Part shown: one piece after another, positions 1 through 9,239 of the stretch | Layout: every line of letters begins with the position of its first letter | How positions within the stretch are numbered: position 1 is the first letter of the stretch | Assembly: GCF_019216885.1 (NCBI RefSeq) | Contig: NZ_JAAQRC020000001.1 | Span: 4,002,001 to 4,066,000, forward strand | Origin: Methylobacterium sp. SyP6R | GTDB taxonomy: Bacteria > Pseudomonadota > Alphaproteobacteria > Rhizobiales > Beijerinckiaceae | DNA: 64,000 nt | Direction of reading: 5' to 3' | Made by a program: the position numbers and the translations under genes | Notes under the pieces: generated by a model | Told to the model about the DNA's origin: nothing | The model's database searches: none | The model's input: the letters and a program-made list of their open reading frames with translations, nothing else

Positions 1-1
1 T

Positions 2-409
2 GCCGACCGCGAGCAGGCCGGCCGCCTCGCGGCGCTCGTCGAGAAGCTGGAGAAGCGCCAGGGCTCCGTCGTACCAGGTCCCACCGCGCAAGCTCCCGTC
101 TCGGCCGCGCCGGTTGCCGCCGCTCCCGTGCCCGCCCCGACGAAGCACGTCGCCGCGGCGGAACCGGTCCTGACCGGCAGCCTGCCCGACAAGCCGGCCA
201 GCGCCGCCAAGCCCGCCGCCATCGAGGGCTGGGTGCTGCGTGACGTCTATGACGGTATGGCGATGATCGAGAACCGCAACCGCCGGCTCGTGGAGGTCGG
301 CCCGGGCGACACGCTGCCGGGTGCCGGTCGGGTCGAGGCGATCGAGCGCCGCGGCCGATCCTGGGTCGTCGTGACCAGCAAGGGCGTGATCACCCCGCAG
401 GCCTGGTAG
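2..409 (+). CDS. 3' end of a hypothetical protein (partial)
   Basis: The frame is open from the window edge to a TAG stop, so only the last 135 residues are visible. They start with a charged helical stretch (REQAGRLAALVEKLEKR, coiled-coil-like), pass through an Ala/Pro-rich linker of about 50 residues and end in a compact domain of about 60 residues (WVLRDVYDGMAMIENRNRR ... GPGDTLPGAGRVEAIERRGR) rich in beta-type residues. I do not recognise a named family. The layout of coiled coil, proline-rich linker and small C-terminal domain suggests a structural or envelope-associated protein, but that is inference. Confidence 0.7.
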   Translation, partial: ADREQAGRLAALVEKLEKRQGSVVPGPTAQAPVSAAPVAAAPVPAPTKHVAAAEPVLTGSLPDKPASAAKPAAIEGWVLRDVYDGMAMIENRNRRLVEVGPGDTLPGAGRVEAIERRGRSWVVVTSKGVITPQAW

Positions 410-433
410 ACGGCAAGCTCGGGCGGTCGTGAA

Positions 434-625
434 TCAGGCGTCCTGCAGCACCGAGACCGGTTGCCCGCTCTGGGCGGGGCCCTGCTCGGGCAGGAAGCCG
501 GCCGCGGCGCGACGGCGCCCGCGGGCCTTGGCCTCGGCCCGGGCGATCTTGGTGGGATGAAGAAGCTCGGCGAGGCGGGCGAGGCTCTCGGCGTCGTCGA
601 GGTTTCGTGACTCGAAATCGGGCAT
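434..625 (-). CDS. small hypothetical protein (63 aa)
   Basis: A 63-residue frame with an ATG start 6 bases behind a GGGGGA stretch that could serve as ribosome binding site. The product is highly charged, with an acidic N-terminus (MPDFESRNLDDAESLARL), a basic Arg/Lys/Ala middle and no membrane segment or recognisable motif. It converges with the partial gene at the left edge. It may be a small cytoplasmic or nucleic-acid-associated protein, but nothing in the sequence fixes a function, and a spurious frame is possible in such GC-rich DNA. Confidence 0.45.
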   Translation of the reverse strand: MPDFESRNLDDAESLARLAELLHPTKIARAEAKARGRRRAAAGFLPEQGPAQSGQPVSVLQDA

Positions 626-1244
626 GGTGGTCCCCCGGGCGCGCGGCCCGTGGTTGGCGGGGGGTACGCATACTCACGCTAGAGAACCAGTAACGGTGAA
701 GAACTTGTACAGTTCCGTACCGCGCGTCACCGTGCAAGAAAAAGTTTCGGCCTACCACCCAAAGACGGTGGCACCACACGGCGACAGTGCCCAGTGTTCT
801 AGCAGCACGCGCATGGGGTCAGGGTGCGCCAACGCACCCCGGGTATGATGCGGCGCATGACAATCTTGCGTGCATTGCAGCGAAGACGCGCGGCGGCGGA
901 TTCCGGGAGCCGGTCAAAACCGAAACGCCCGTGAGACGCCAGGCACGAAACCTTGTTCGAGTGCTTACCTCCGGGCCGGGTTCGGTGCGGTCGTCAATGA
1001 CCGCCGACGCGAACCGGGGCGGCTCTCGAATACAGTCCTGCCGGATCGTTCCGCTCCCCAACCCGCATCGATGCGTGCCGGTTCCGCCGGTCCATGCCGC
1101 GCCGCTCAGGACACGATGGAGGAAGCGACGGGGAGCGGGAGCCCCTACCCACACGGGAGGAGGTGATCCTCGCCCCGCCTCGGTCATCCGACACGGAGCT
1201 GCAAACCACCGTTCGGCATTCGCAGGACCGAGGCCGCGCCGGCG
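626..1244. other. intergenic stretch without a supported gene
   Basis: About 620 bases between two small minus-strand genes. Open frames exist on both strands but are rich in Arg, Pro, Gly and Ser, as expected from non-coding GC-rich sequence. A less GC-rich patch around 680-760 may hold the promoter of the gene at 434-625. No RNA gene or inverted repeat was recognised. Confidence 0.4.
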
Positions 1245-1427
1245 TCAGCCCCGCGGTTCGGTCGCAGCACGGGCGGACTGGGCCATGCGGATCAGGTCCC
1301 GCACGGTGAGCTCGTGGTACTCGGGCGGTTCGGACTCGGCCTGTCGAATCGTGGCCTCGCGGGCCAGGATCGTGCGCTGCGTGCGCCGGGTGAATCCGGC
1401 CCGCCATGCCTGCGCCAACGCTATCAT
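1245..1427 (-). CDS. small basic hypothetical protein (60 aa)
   Basis: The ATG at 1427 is preceded by a strong Shine-Dalgarno stretch (GGGAGGG, about 5 bases away), which decides this start over an upstream in-frame TTG at 1451. The product starts with an amphipathic, Arg-rich helix (MIALAQAWRAGFTRRTQR) and ends with a second predicted helix (LTVRDLIRMAQSARAAT). The size and basic N-terminal helix recall the short DUF1127-type proteins of alphaproteobacteria, but the DUF1127 core is not clearly present, so it stays hypothetical. Confidence 0.5.
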   Translation of the reverse strand: MIALAQAWRAGFTRRTQRTILAREATIRQAESEPPEYHELTVRDLIRMAQSARAATEPRG

Positions 1428-1652
1428 GGGTGCCCTCCCGTGATCGTCCAATAAAGGCTAACAAACCTTCACCGTACGATAAAGTCTTGACAGGAGGATT
1501 GTCGGCTCATCCGGGTCCGCGAGGGGCGCCGCCCGGACCGTCAAGCGCTTGCTGCTGCCGCGTTATTGGCGCTGAGGCGGCACGGCGCGAATCGGAAGAA
1601 TTTTGTCCTGGCCTATGCTGATCCGCGCGCGACGGCCGAATCGGCGGCCGAA

Positions 1653-2561
1653 TCAGCGTGTGTCCTCGCGCAGCAACTCGGTGTTGATGGCAAACGCCGC
1701 CATTGCCCCCTCGGCGGCCGCCACGATGGCGAGCTGGACCCGCCGTGACGCATCGCCCGCCACGTAGAGACCCGGCACGTTCGTCTCCTCGTAGTCGCCG
1801 GTCGGCACCGTGCCCTTGCGCGACAGGTCGCAGCCGAGCCGCGCGACGAGCGGGGAGGGGATGCACGGGCCGGTGGTGAAGAACAGGGCGGCGCATTCGA
1901 GCGCCGTGCCGTCGCGCAGGCGCACCGTCGAGAACCGCCCGTCCTCGCCCTCGAGCCGGGCGACCGCGCGCTCCTCGATCCGGATACCGTTCCGGGCGAG
2001 GCGGTCCCGCTCCGGTTCGTCGAGGCCGCAGGGGCCGTCGGTGAGCAGCGTCAGATCGCGGCTCCAGGCGGTGAGTTCGAGGGCGAGACCCATGCCCGCT
2101 CCCTCGGCCGTCTCGCCCGGGCCGTAGACCGCGAGCGGCCGGTCGCGGTTCTCGTAGCCGTCGCAATAGGGGCAGTGGTGGACGCCGTGGCCCCAGAACT
2201 CCGAAAACCCCTCGATGGCCGGCAGGTCGGTGCGCAGGCCGGTGGCGAGGATGATCCGGCGGGCATCGGCCCGGCGCTGGTCCTCCATCACCACCCGGAA
2301 GCCGTTCGGCGCCCGCACCGCGTCGACGGCGCGCCCGTCCCAGATCTCGACCGTGTCGTAGCCGGCGAGTTCGCGCCGTCCCTCGTCACGGAGGTCACCC
2401 GGCGCGCGGCCGTCGCGGCCGAGGAAGCCGTGCATGCGCGGCGTCACCGCGTTGCGCGGATGGCCCGCATCGATCAGCAGCACCCGGCGCCGGCAGCGCC
2501 CGAGGATGAGCGCCGCCGACAGCCCCGCCGGACCGCCGCCCACGATGATCACGTCCCGCAT
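1653..2561 (-). CDS. thioredoxin reductase-like FAD/NAD(P)-dependent oxidoreductase
   Basis: A 302-residue flavoprotein with the TrxB fold. The FAD dinucleotide motif is at the N-terminus (IIVGGGPAG, residues 5-13), a redox CPYC pair lies at 130-133 in the position of the TrxB active-site cysteines, the NADPH loop (GPGETA) follows at about 147-152, and the second FAD motif (GLYVAGD) is at 264-270. It probably passes electrons from NAD(P)H to a thiol/disulfide partner in the cytoplasm. Similar proteins are annotated as NAD(P)/FAD-dependent oxidoreductase rather than true TrxB, and the partner is unknown. It lies downstream of grxD but behind that operon's terminator, so it is probably transcribed separately. 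Confidence 0.85.
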   Translation of the reverse strand: MRDVIIVGGGPAGLSAALILGRCRRRVLLIDAGHPRNAVTPRMHGFLGRDGRAPGDLRDEGRRELAGYDTVEIWDGRAVDAVRAPNGFRVVMEDQRRADARRIILATGLRTDLPAIEGFSEFWGHGVHHCPYCDGYENRDRPLAVYGPGETAEGAGMGLALELTAWSRDLTLLTDGPCGLDEPERDRLARNGIRIEERAVARLEGEDGRFSTVRLRDGTALECAALFFTTGPCIPSPLVARLGCDLSRKGTVPTGDYEETNVPGLYVAGDASRRVQLAIVAAAEGAMAAFAINTELLREDTR

Positions 2562-2633
2562 GTCGCCGTCCCGAAAGCCGTCACCTGCGAGGTAGACGCA
2601 TCGGCGGCTCGCCGGGTTCGCCGCACGGCCAAC

Positions 2634-2655
2634 GAAAAAGGGCGCTCGCGCGCCC
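2634..2655 (-). terminator. intrinsic terminator of the bolA-DUF29-grxD operon
   Basis: Read on the minus strand, a GC stem (GGGCGC / GCGCCC, loop GCGA) is followed directly by TTTTT. It lies 28 bases beyond the grxD stop and before the next minus-strand gene, so it should end the bolA-grxD transcript. Confidence 0.75.
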
Positions 2656-2682
2656 TTCCTCGTCCGTCCGTGGGCCTTGAGA

Positions 2683-3021
2683 TCAGGCCGCGGCGGTGCT
2701 GGTGGCGATGCCCTTCTCGGTGAGCAGCTGCTGCAGCTCGCCGGACTGGAACATCTCGCGGGTGATGTCGCAGCCGCCGACGAACTCGCCCTTGACGTAG
2801 ACCTGCGGGATGGTCGGCCACTGCGAGAAGGCCTTGATGCCCTCGCGGATCTCCATGTCCTCGAGCACGTTCACGCCCTTGAACGGCACGCCGAGGTAAT
2901 TGAGGATCTGGGCCACCTGGCCCGAGAAGCCGCACATCGGGAATTGCGGCGTGCCCTTCATGAACACGACCACGTCCTGGGACTTGATCTCGGTCTCGAT
3001 GCGGCTGGTGACGTCGGTCAT
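2683..3021 (-). CDS. grxD: monothiol glutaredoxin Grx4 family
   Basis: A 112-residue single-domain monothiol glutaredoxin. The CGFS active site is at residues 30-33, preceded by the family signature [10 protein letters not shown] and followed by the glutathione-binding [19 protein letters not shown] segment. Members bind a glutathione-coordinated [2Fe-2S] cluster as homodimers or as heterodimers with BolA and work in cytoplasmic Fe-S delivery and iron sensing. The bolA gene two positions upstream in the same operon supports that partnership. The length is normal for the family. Confidence 0.95.
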   Translation of the reverse strand: MTDVTSRIETEIKSQDVVVFMKGTPQFPMCGFSGQVAQILNYLGVPFKGVNVLEDMEIREGIKAFSQWPTIPQVYVKGEFVGGCDITREMFQSGELQQLLTEKGIATSTAAA

Positions 3022-3046
3022 GGTTCTACCCCTGTGTGGGCTCTAG

Positions 3047-3589
3047 CTAGTGATGGTCGTTCGGGTTTTGCAAGATGGAGGCGAGGCGCAGGAGCGCCCA
3101 ATCGAGGGTGAAGTCCTCGGCCACGAGTTCCTCGGGCGTGAACGGGCTGCGGTCGGGCAGGCCGACCGCCAGTTTGTCGCCCCACACCGCCAGATCGCCG
3201 GCGGCCACCGTCTTCGCGTCGCGCCAGAGGCCGTCCCAGTCGATCCGCTGCCGCATCGATCGCGTGTAGCGGCGCCTCGCCGTCGCGTGGGATGCGACGA
3301 TCTCGGCCCGCCACGGGCGCGTCGACTGCGCACTCGGAGCCGACAGGTACTTGAGGACGTGAACCAGCATCACCCGCAGGGTGCCCTCGAAAGCCCTGAT
3401 CTCCGACAGCCCCACCGACTCGACCTCCTCGATGATGTTGTCCCAGTCGAGGGTGTTCGAGAGGTCCGGGCGCGCCCCGAGGGCGCGCAGAGCCGCCGCC
3501 TGCTGCTCCGCCCAGGCGACGACGTCCTCGTCGTAGAGGCTCGGCCGATCCGTGCGGATCTCGTCCATGCGGCGGCTCTCCGAGGGCAT
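3047..3589 (-). CDS. DUF29 family protein
   Basis: About 180 residues matching the DUF29 family: an N-terminal SLYDEDVVAWAEQQAAALR helix, the WDNIIEEVESVG signature and a C-terminal helical part. The function is unknown; members are common in cyanobacteria and alphaproteobacteria. The ATG at 3589 has an AAGGA ribosome binding site 4 bases upstream and is preferred over an upstream TTG at 3607. A later ATG at 3568 is also possible. It sits between bolA and grxD in one transcription unit. No transfer signal is visible in base composition. Confidence 0.75.
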   Translation of the reverse strand: MPSESRRMDEIRTDRPSLYDEDVVAWAEQQAAALRALGARPDLSNTLDWDNIIEEVESVGLSEIRAFEGTLRVMLVHVLKYLSAPSAQSTRPWRAEIVASHATARRRYTRSMRQRIDWDGLWRDAKTVAAGDLAVWGDKLAVGLPDRSPFTPEELVAEDFTLDWALLRLASILQNPNDHH

Positions 3590-3603
3590 CGATCCTTGAG
3601 GTA

Positions 3604-3840
3604 TCAATCCTGCGGCACGCCCGTGGTCAGGGCAAGGGCGTGCAGCACGCCGCCCATGCGCCCCTGCAGCGCGCCATAGACCATCTGGTGCTGCTGCACC
3701 CGCGACTTGCCCTTGAACGCCGCCGACACGACGGTGGCGGCGTAGTGGTCGCCGTCGCCGGCGAGGTCGCGGATCTCGACCGTCGCGTCGGGCAGGGCCT
3801 CCTTGATCATCGTCTCGATCTCGCGGGCATCCATCGGCAT
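3604..3840 (-). CDS. bolA: BolA family protein
   Basis: A 78-residue BolA/YrbA-type protein with a class II KH-like fold. The invariant histidine region is visible (KSRVQQHQMVYGALQG), and the N-terminus MDAREIETMIKEALPDA is typical. BolA proteins bind monothiol glutaredoxins through a shared [2Fe-2S] cluster, and grxD lies downstream in the same operon, so a BolA-GrxD complex is likely. The gene is the first of a short unit (bolA, DUF29, grxD) and follows purL in the same direction after a repeat-containing gap, an arrangement common in alphaproteobacteria. Confidence 0.93.
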   Translation of the reverse strand: MPMDAREIETMIKEALPDATVEIRDLAGDGDHYAATVVSAAFKGKSRVQQHQMVYGALQGRMGGVLHALALTTGVPQD

Positions 3841-3915
3841 CGGGGTCGTCTCCTACTCGGAATCGGGTTGCTTCGAAGATATCAGGAGCGTGTGAACCCG
3901 TTCATTCCTGCCCGC

Positions 3916-4047
3916 AACCTCATCCTGAGGTGTGGGCGATCGAAGATCGCTGAGCCTCGAAGGAGGGCTCCAGTTAGCTCGGAGACTTCTGGAGCCCTCC
4001 TTCGAGGTCAGTCCATCTTCGATGGACTGACACCTCAGGATGAGGTC
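3916..4047. repeat. palindromic intergenic repeat, family 1, full copy
   Basis: An inverted repeat about 130 bases long whose outer arms are CCTCATCCTGAGGTG and its complement and whose inner arms are GGAGGGCTCCAG / CTGGAGCCCTCC. It can fold into one long cruciform or RNA hairpin. It lies between purL (stop at 4087) and bolA. Related copies are at 17630-17740, 17741-17919 with 19095-19171, 25407-25461 and 46944-47063. The size, intergenic location and arm structure suit a non-autonomous mobile repeat. Confidence 0.85.
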
Positions 4048-4086
4048 GTGGGTGGGACAGGTTGGACGAAGCGCTCGAACGAACCC

Positions 4087-6309
4087 TCAGGCCGCATCGG
4101 CCGCGGGACCCGCCATGAAGCCCGGCAGCCAGCCCTCATGCGCCTTGCGCAAGGTCTCGAGGTCGACGATCTCGTCGCCCGGCAGGGTCAGCGAATCGGC
4201 GCCGGTGACGCCGATCACCGCCGCGTCGATGCCTTGAGCGCTGGCGCTGTAGAGCAGGTCGGCGACCGCGTCGGGCTCCACCGCCAGGAGGTAGCGGCCC
4301 TGGTCCTCGCCGAACAGGTAGGCGTGGCAGGCCACCGGCAGCGGGCATTCGGGGAGCACCGCGCCGATGTTGCCGGCGAGCGCCATCTCGGCCACCGCCA
4401 CCGCGAGGCCGCCGTCGGAGAGGTCGTGGACGGTGTCGACGATCCCCGAGGTGATGAGCCCGCGCACGAAATCGCCGTTGCGCTTCTCGGCGGCGAGGTC
4501 GACCGGGGGCGGCGCGCCTTCCTCGCGGCCGCAGATCGTGGCGAGATACGCCGACTGGCCGAGCCAGCCCTTGGTGGCGCCGATCAGCACCAGGGCGTCG
4601 CCGTCGCGCTTGAACGCCACCGTGGCGATCTTCTCGACATTGTCGACCACCCCGACGCCGCCGATCGACGGGGTCGGCAGGATGCCCACGCCCTCGGTCT
4701 CGTTGTAGAGCGAGACGTTGCCGGACACGACCGGGAAGTCGAGGGCGCGGCAGGCCTCGCCGATGCCCTGGATGCAGCCGACGAACTGGCCCATCACCTC
4801 CGGCTTCTCCGGGTTGCCGAAGTTGAGGTTGTCGGTGATGGCGAGCGGGCGGCCGCCGACCGCGGTGATGTTGCGCCAGGCCTCCGCCACCGCCTGCTTG
4901 CCGCCCTCGACGGGGTCGGCCTCGCAGTAGCGCGGGGTTACGTCGGTGGTGAGCGCCAGGCCCTTCGGCCCGTCCTCGACCCGCACCACCGCGGCGTCGC
5001 CGCCGGGCTTCTCGACGGTGTTGCCGAGGATGAAGTGGTCGTACTGCTCGTAGACCCAGCGCTTCGAGCACAGGTCCGGCGAGCCGACGAGCCTCGTGAG
5101 CGCATCGACGTTGCGCATCGGCGCCGCCACGTCCTCCGCCTCGATCTCCGGCTGGTGGGCGTTCTGGCGGTGCGGCCGGTCGTAGAGCGGCGCCTCGTCG
5201 CCGAGCTCCTTGATCGGCAGGTCGGCGACGGTCTCGCCGCCGTGCTTGATGACGAAGCGGAGCGTGTCGGTGGTGTGGCCGATGATCGCGAAGTCGAGGC
5301 CCCACTTCACGAAGATGGCCTGCGCCTCCGCCTCCATGCCGGGCTTGAGCACCATGAGCATGCGCTCCTGGCTCTCCGACAGCATCATCTCGTAGGCGGT
5401 CATGCCCGGCTCGCGGGTCGGCACCGCGTCGAGGTTCAGCTCCACCCCGAGATTGCCCTTGGCGCCCATCTCGACCGCCGAGCAGGTCAGGCCCGCCGCA
5501 CCCATGTCCTGGATCGCGATCACGGCGCCGGATGCCATCAGCTCGAGACAGGCCTCGAGCAGGAGCTTCTCCGCGAAGGGGTCGCCGACCTGCACGGTCG
5601 GGCGCTTCTCCTCCGAGGAGGCGTCGAAGGCCGCCGACGCCATGGTGGCGCCGTGGATGCCGTCGCGGCCGGTCTTCGAGCCGAGATAGACGATCGGGTT
5701 ACCGACGCCCGTGGCGGCGGCGTAGAAGATCGCGTCGGTCCTGGCGAGGCCGACCGCCATGGCGTTGACCAGGATGTTGCCGTCGTAGCGGGTGTGGAAG
5801 CCCACCGCCCCGCCGACCGTCGGCACGCCGAAGGAATTGCCGTAGCCGCCGATGCCCGCGACCACGCCCGAGACGAGGTGGGGCGTGCGCGGATGGTCCG
5901 GCGAGCCGAAGCGCAGCGCGTTCAAGGCCGCGATCGGCCGGGCGCCCATGGTGAAGACGTCGCGCAGGATGCCGCCCACCCCGGTGCCCGCGCCCTGATA
6001 GGGCTCGATGAAGCTCGGGTGGTTGTGGCTCTCCATCTTGAACACGCAGGCGAGCCCGTCGCCGATGTCGATGACGCCGGCATTCTCGCCCGGGCCCTGG
6101 ATCACCCACGGCGCCTTGGTCGGCAGCGTCTTCAGGTGGAGGCGCGAGGACTTGTACGAGCAATGCTCGTTCCACATCGCCGAGACGATGCCGAGTTCGG
6201 TGATGGTCGGCTCGCGCCCGATCAGCCCGACGAAGCGCTGGTACTCGTCCTCGGTCAGGCCGTGCTGGCGCACGAGCTCGGGCGTGATGGAGACGTCGTT
6301 GCGGATCAT
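4087..6309 (-). CDS. purL: phosphoribosylformylglycinamidine synthase, large subunit (FGAM synthase II)
   Basis: A 740-residue small-type PurL, the usual length for the alphaproteobacterial/Bacillus form that works with PurS and PurQ. It converts FGAR, ATP and glutamine-derived ammonia to FGAM in de novo purine synthesis. The start [13 protein letters not shown] at 6309 has a GAGAGGA ribosome binding site; the frame extends further upstream but overlaps the next gene and lacks family similarity. Visible signatures are [10 protein letters not shown] (46-55, catalytic His), SHNHPS (94-99) and the glycine-rich GAGTGVGG substrate loop. The purS and purQ genes are not in the window. The enzyme is cytoplasmic. 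Confidence 0.96.
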   Translation of the reverse strand: MIRNDVSITPELVRQHGLTEDEYQRFVGLIGREPTITELGIVSAMWNEHCSYKSSRLHLKTLPTKAPWVIQGPGENAGVIDIGDGLACVFKMESHNHPSFIEPYQGAGTGVGGILRDVFTMGARPIAALNALRFGSPDHPRTPHLVSGVVAGIGGYGNSFGVPTVGGAVGFHTRYDGNILVNAMAVGLARTDAIFYAAATGVGNPIVYLGSKTGRDGIHGATMASAAFDASSEEKRPTVQVGDPFAEKLLLEACLELMASGAVIAIQDMGAAGLTCSAVEMGAKGNLGVELNLDAVPTREPGMTAYEMMLSESQERMLMVLKPGMEAEAQAIFVKWGLDFAIIGHTTDTLRFVIKHGGETVADLPIKELGDEAPLYDRPHRQNAHQPEIEAEDVAAPMRNVDALTRLVGSPDLCSKRWVYEQYDHFILGNTVEKPGGDAAVVRVEDGPKGLALTTDVTPRYCEADPVEGGKQAVAEAWRNITAVGGRPLAITDNLNFGNPEKPEVMGQFVGCIQGIGEACRALDFPVVSGNVSLYNETEGVGILPTPSIGGVGVVDNVEKIATVAFKRDGDALVLIGATKGWLGQSAYLATICGREEGAPPPVDLAAEKRNGDFVRGLITSGIVDTVHDLSDGGLAVAVAEMALAGNIGAVLPECPLPVACHAYLFGEDQGRYLLAVEPDAVADLLYSASAQGIDAAVIGVTGADSLTLPGDEIVDLETLRKAHEGWLPGFMAGPAADAA

Positions 6310-6395
6310 GCGGCATCCTCTCGCCGGTCGGGCGGCCCTGCTGCCCGTGCGCTTACTGCCTGACGGGGCCGAAAGGCAACTCGCGCCAGCGAGAC

Positions 6396-7538
6396 TCAGG
6401 CCGTCTGGACCGCCGCGGCCGCATGGCGCCGCCGGCTGCGGCGCCGGCCGAGATAGAGCAGGAGCCCCGTCACCCCGAAGAGCGGCATCGCGAGCGCCGC
6501 CAGCATGAAGGCGATCCAGCCGACCGGGCCGAAGAATTTTCCCTCGTGCAGGGCGAGCATGCTGCCGGTGAGCCGCGCGCCCAAGGCCCGCTCGGCGTAG
6601 AGGTCGCGGGAGACGGGGCTGCCGTCGGGGTGGAAGCGCCACTCGTCGCGGGCCTGGAAATGGGAGGCGTCGGCTGCCACCGCCCGGATGCGGATCGTCT
6701 CGCCCTCGCGGGTGGGCGCCAGGGAGGCGGTGGCGTAGCGCCCGTTCGTCGCCGTCGCGAAGGCCGCGAAGGCGGGATCGAGGGGGACGGGCGCGCCGTC
6801 GCGCTTGCCCATCTCCCGAGGTTCCTTGCCCCGGGCCGGCGCGGCGGCGGTCGATCGGCCGGTGAGTAGGAATGTCGCCCCGTCGCGGTACCAGCCATAG
6901 GACCACCACAGGCCGGTCAGCGCCATCATCAGGTAGAGCACCAGCATCCAGGTGCCGACGACCGCGTGTAGCGACCAGTACAAAGCCCGGCCGCGGCGGT
7001 TGAGCGCCGGCTTCAGCCAGATCCGCCAGTCGCGTCGGCCCTTCGGCCAGCGCAAGTAGAGGCCCGACAGCGCGAGATAGACCAACGCCAGGGCCGAGGC
7101 GCCGGTGAGGGTGCGGCCCCAGCCGTCGCCGTTGCCGGGAAGCAGCAGCCAGCGATGCAGGCGCCGCACGGTGTCGAAGACCTCCTCGCCCCGCGCCGGC
7201 CCGAGGACCCGCCCGTCGTAAGGATCGACATAGGTCTCGGTGCCGCGCCCGGGACCGTCGGCAAGGCGCACCCGCGCCGCCCGGTCGGGCGCGCCGTTCA
7301 GGACCATCAGCGTGACCCGCCGTCCCGGCGCCTCGTCCTTGAGGCGGGTGACCAGCGCGTCCGGCGTCAGGCGCGGTCCCTCGCGGGCCGGGACGGTGAC
7401 GATGCCGGGGCTCATGAGGCCCGTGACCTCGTCCTCGACGCTGAGGATGCCGCCAGTCACCCCGACCAGCATCAGCACGAGGCCGGCGGTCAGGCCGAGG
7501 AACCAGTGGAGCTGGAACAGGGCGTTCCTCACCGGCAC
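6396..7538 (-). CDS. PepSY-associated transmembrane protein
   Basis: A 380-residue inner-membrane protein of the PepSY-associated TM family. It has a first TM segment at about residues 11-32 ([19 protein letters not shown]), a periplasmic PepSY-like domain, TM segments near 145-165 and 190-212, a second periplasmic region and a last TM near 335-362 ending in an Arg-rich tail. His residues in the first and third TM segments ([17 protein letters not shown]) fit heme-type ligands seen in putative iron or siderophore reductases of this family. It starts with GTG. A TonB receptor gene, the usual neighbour, is absent, so a role in iron uptake is inference. Confidence 0.8.
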   Translation of the reverse strand: MPVRNALFQLHWFLGLTAGLVLMLVGVTGGILSVEDEVTGLMSPGIVTVPAREGPRLTPDALVTRLKDEAPGRRVTLMVLNGAPDRAARVRLADGPGRGTETYVDPYDGRVLGPARGEEVFDTVRRLHRWLLLPGNGDGWGRTLTGASALALVYLALSGLYLRWPKGRRDWRIWLKPALNRRGRALYWSLHAVVGTWMLVLYLMMALTGLWWSYGWYRDGATFLLTGRSTAAAPARGKEPREMGKRDGAPVPLDPAFAAFATATNGRYATASLAPTREGETIRIRAVAADASHFQARDEWRFHPDGSPVSRDLYAERALGARLTGSMLALHEGKFFGPVGWIAFMLAALAMPLFGVTGLLLYLGRRRSRRRHAAAAVQTA

Positions 7539-7942
7539 GGCCCCGCCTCAGGCAGCAGGGGAACGTGTACGAGCGCGGCGCCGGGTCGACTCATGATTCG
7601 TATTCCCGTGCCGCGCACCGGGCCGACCGATCGCTGCCGCAAGATCGCCGGCCGATATTCCTCGTCATGCCGACGCTTATGGCCCGAACGACGAGGGTGT
7701 CAACGATTCCGCCGCAGGTCGCAGGCGAAACATCATTATAACGATTCCAGCTTGGGCGTGAGCCCAAGATCATCGGGGCTCGTTTACTTCGATCGTGAGT
7801 GCTGCTCACATGTGAAACGCGGACAGGGGCGAGCCGCCGCAGTTTCTCCTTGACGAGTCTCTCGCCTCCGCCGGACTCTCCCATCCGGCAACGCGACGCC
7901 GGCCTCCAGCCAGAGACGATCGCGGCCGAGAGGAGAGGAAGC
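7539..7942. other. divergent intergenic region
   Basis: About 400 bases between the minus-strand PepSY gene and the plus-strand binding-protein gene; it should hold both promoters. A less GC-rich patch at 7725-7745 (CATCATTATAACG) stands out. Apart from one candidate minus-strand promoter no feature was recognised. Confidence 0.5.
7676..7703 (-). promoter_or_regulatory. candidate sigma-70-type promoter for the PepSY gene
   Basis: On the minus strand a TTGACA box is followed after 16 bases by CATAAG, about 140 bases before the GTG start of the PepSY gene. The -35 box is perfect and the -10 is weak. Assigned by pattern only. Confidence 0.35.
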
Positions 7943-9220
7943 ATGACGTCCATCCGCGAGGCGCTGCGTGGCGCCGTCATCGCCGTGTCCCTGTGCGGCC
8001 CGTCCGCGATCCTGATGCTCTCCGGCCCGGCCGCCGCACAAGAGGCGGCCAAGCAGGAGGTCGTGAAGATCGCCTTCATCGATCCACTCTCGGGCGGCGG
8101 CGCGCCGACCGGCGAGGCGGGTCTGCGCCACTTCCAGTACATGGCGGAGGTGCTGAACGCGCGCCAGAAGCAGTTCCGCTTCGAGGTGCTGGCCTACGAC
8201 AACAAGGTCAACCCGCAGGAGACTCTGATCGCCGCCCAGAAGGGCATCGACGCCGGCGCCCGGGTGCTGGTGCAGGGCAACGGTTCCTCGGCGGCCGCCG
8301 CGCTCACCGATTTCGTCGCCAAGCACAACGAGCGCAACCCGAGCCGCCAGGTCATCTACATCAACTACTCGGCCGTCGATCCATCGCTGACCAACGAGAA
8401 ATGCAACTACTGGCACTTCCGCTTCGATGCCAATTCGGACATCAAGATGGAGGCGCTAACGAACTTTATGAAGGCGCGGCCCGAGATCAAGAAGGTGTAT
8501 CTGATCAACCAGGATTACTCGTTCGGACAGTCGGTGCGCCAGCAGGCCCGCGCCATGCTGAAGGCCAAGCGGCCCGATATCGAGATCGTCGGCGACGAGG
8601 TGACGCCGTTGCAGAAGGTCAACGACTTCGCGCCCTACATCACCAAGATCCGCGCCTCGGGGGCGGATGCGGTCATCACCGGCAACTGGGCCCAGGACAT
8701 CAACCTGCTGCTGAAGGCCGCGGCGGAAGCCGGGCTCCAGGCGGGCTTCTACACCTACTATGCCGGGGGCACCGGCGGCCCGACGGTGGTGCGCCAGACC
8801 GGGCTCGCCCACCGGGTGTTCGAAGTCTCGCAGGGCGCCGCCAATGAGGGCGATGCCGCCGCGCAGGAGTTCGAGGCGACGTTCCGGGCCCGCACCGGCA
8901 TCGGCTCGACCTACCCGCGCGCCTTCAACGCGATGAACGCGCTCCTGACCGCGATGCAGGAGGCCGGCTCGTCCGAGGCGCGCAAGGTGGCGCCGAGGCT
9001 CGAACAGGCCCACCTCAAGCCGCATGTCGGCAGCGAGGGTTACGTGCGCCCCGACGACCACCAGTATTTCCAGACGATGTTCGTCCACTCCTTCGGCCCG
9101 ATGGAGCCCGGGATGCGCTTCGACGAGGAGGGGACCGGCTGGGGCTGGAAGATGGTCGGCCGGGTCGAGACCAAGGACACGCTGCTGCCGACCACCTGCA
9201 AGATGGACCGGCCGAGCTGA
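7943..9220 (+). CDS. ABC transporter substrate-binding protein (branched-chain amino acid/amide type)
   Basis: A 425-residue periplasmic binding protein of the LivJ-like type I fold. The start ATG has a GGAGAGGAAG ribosome binding site, and residues 1-31 form a Sec signal peptide cleaved near AAAQEA. The mature part opens with VKIAFIDPLSGGGAPTGEAG, the hallmark of HAAT-family ligand-binding proteins, and has the KVYLINQDYSFGQS segment of the second lobe. The ligand cannot be told from sequence; relatives bind amino acids, urea, amides or aromatic acids. No permease or ATPase genes are adjacent, so it is an orphan binding protein here. Confidence 0.87.
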   Translation: MTSIREALRGAVIAVSLCGPSAILMLSGPAAAQEAAKQEVVKIAFIDPLSGGGAPTGEAGLRHFQYMAEVLNARQKQFRFEVLAYDNKVNPQETLIAAQKGIDAGARVLVQGNGSSAAAALTDFVAKHNERNPSRQVIYINYSAVDPSLTNEKCNYWHFRFDANSDIKMEALTNFMKARPEIKKVYLINQDYSFGQSVRQQARAMLKAKRPDIEIVGDEVTPLQKVNDFAPYITKIRASGADAVITGNWAQDINLLLKAAAEAGLQAGFYTYYAGGTGGPTVVRQTGLAHRVFEVSQGAANEGDAAAQEFEATFRARTGIGSTYPRAFNAMNALLTAMQEAGSSEARKVAPRLEQAHLKPHVGSEGYVRPDDHQYFQTMFVHSFGPMEPGMRFDEEGTGWGWKMVGRVETKDTLLPTTCKMDRPS

Positions 9221-9239
9221 CACGGGGAGCGCGGGACCC

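Noticed and set aside
787-1443. Overlapping frames on both strands that could be a gene of about 200 residues.
   Set aside because: The translations are rich in Arg/Pro/Gly/Ser without motifs, several frames are equally long, and no ribosome binding site supports any of them.
3640-6363. A 907-codon plus-strand open frame across purL.
   Set aside because: It is antisense to purL, which has complete family motifs; the frame's product is dominated by Arg, His, Asp and Ala in patterns complementary to purL codons.
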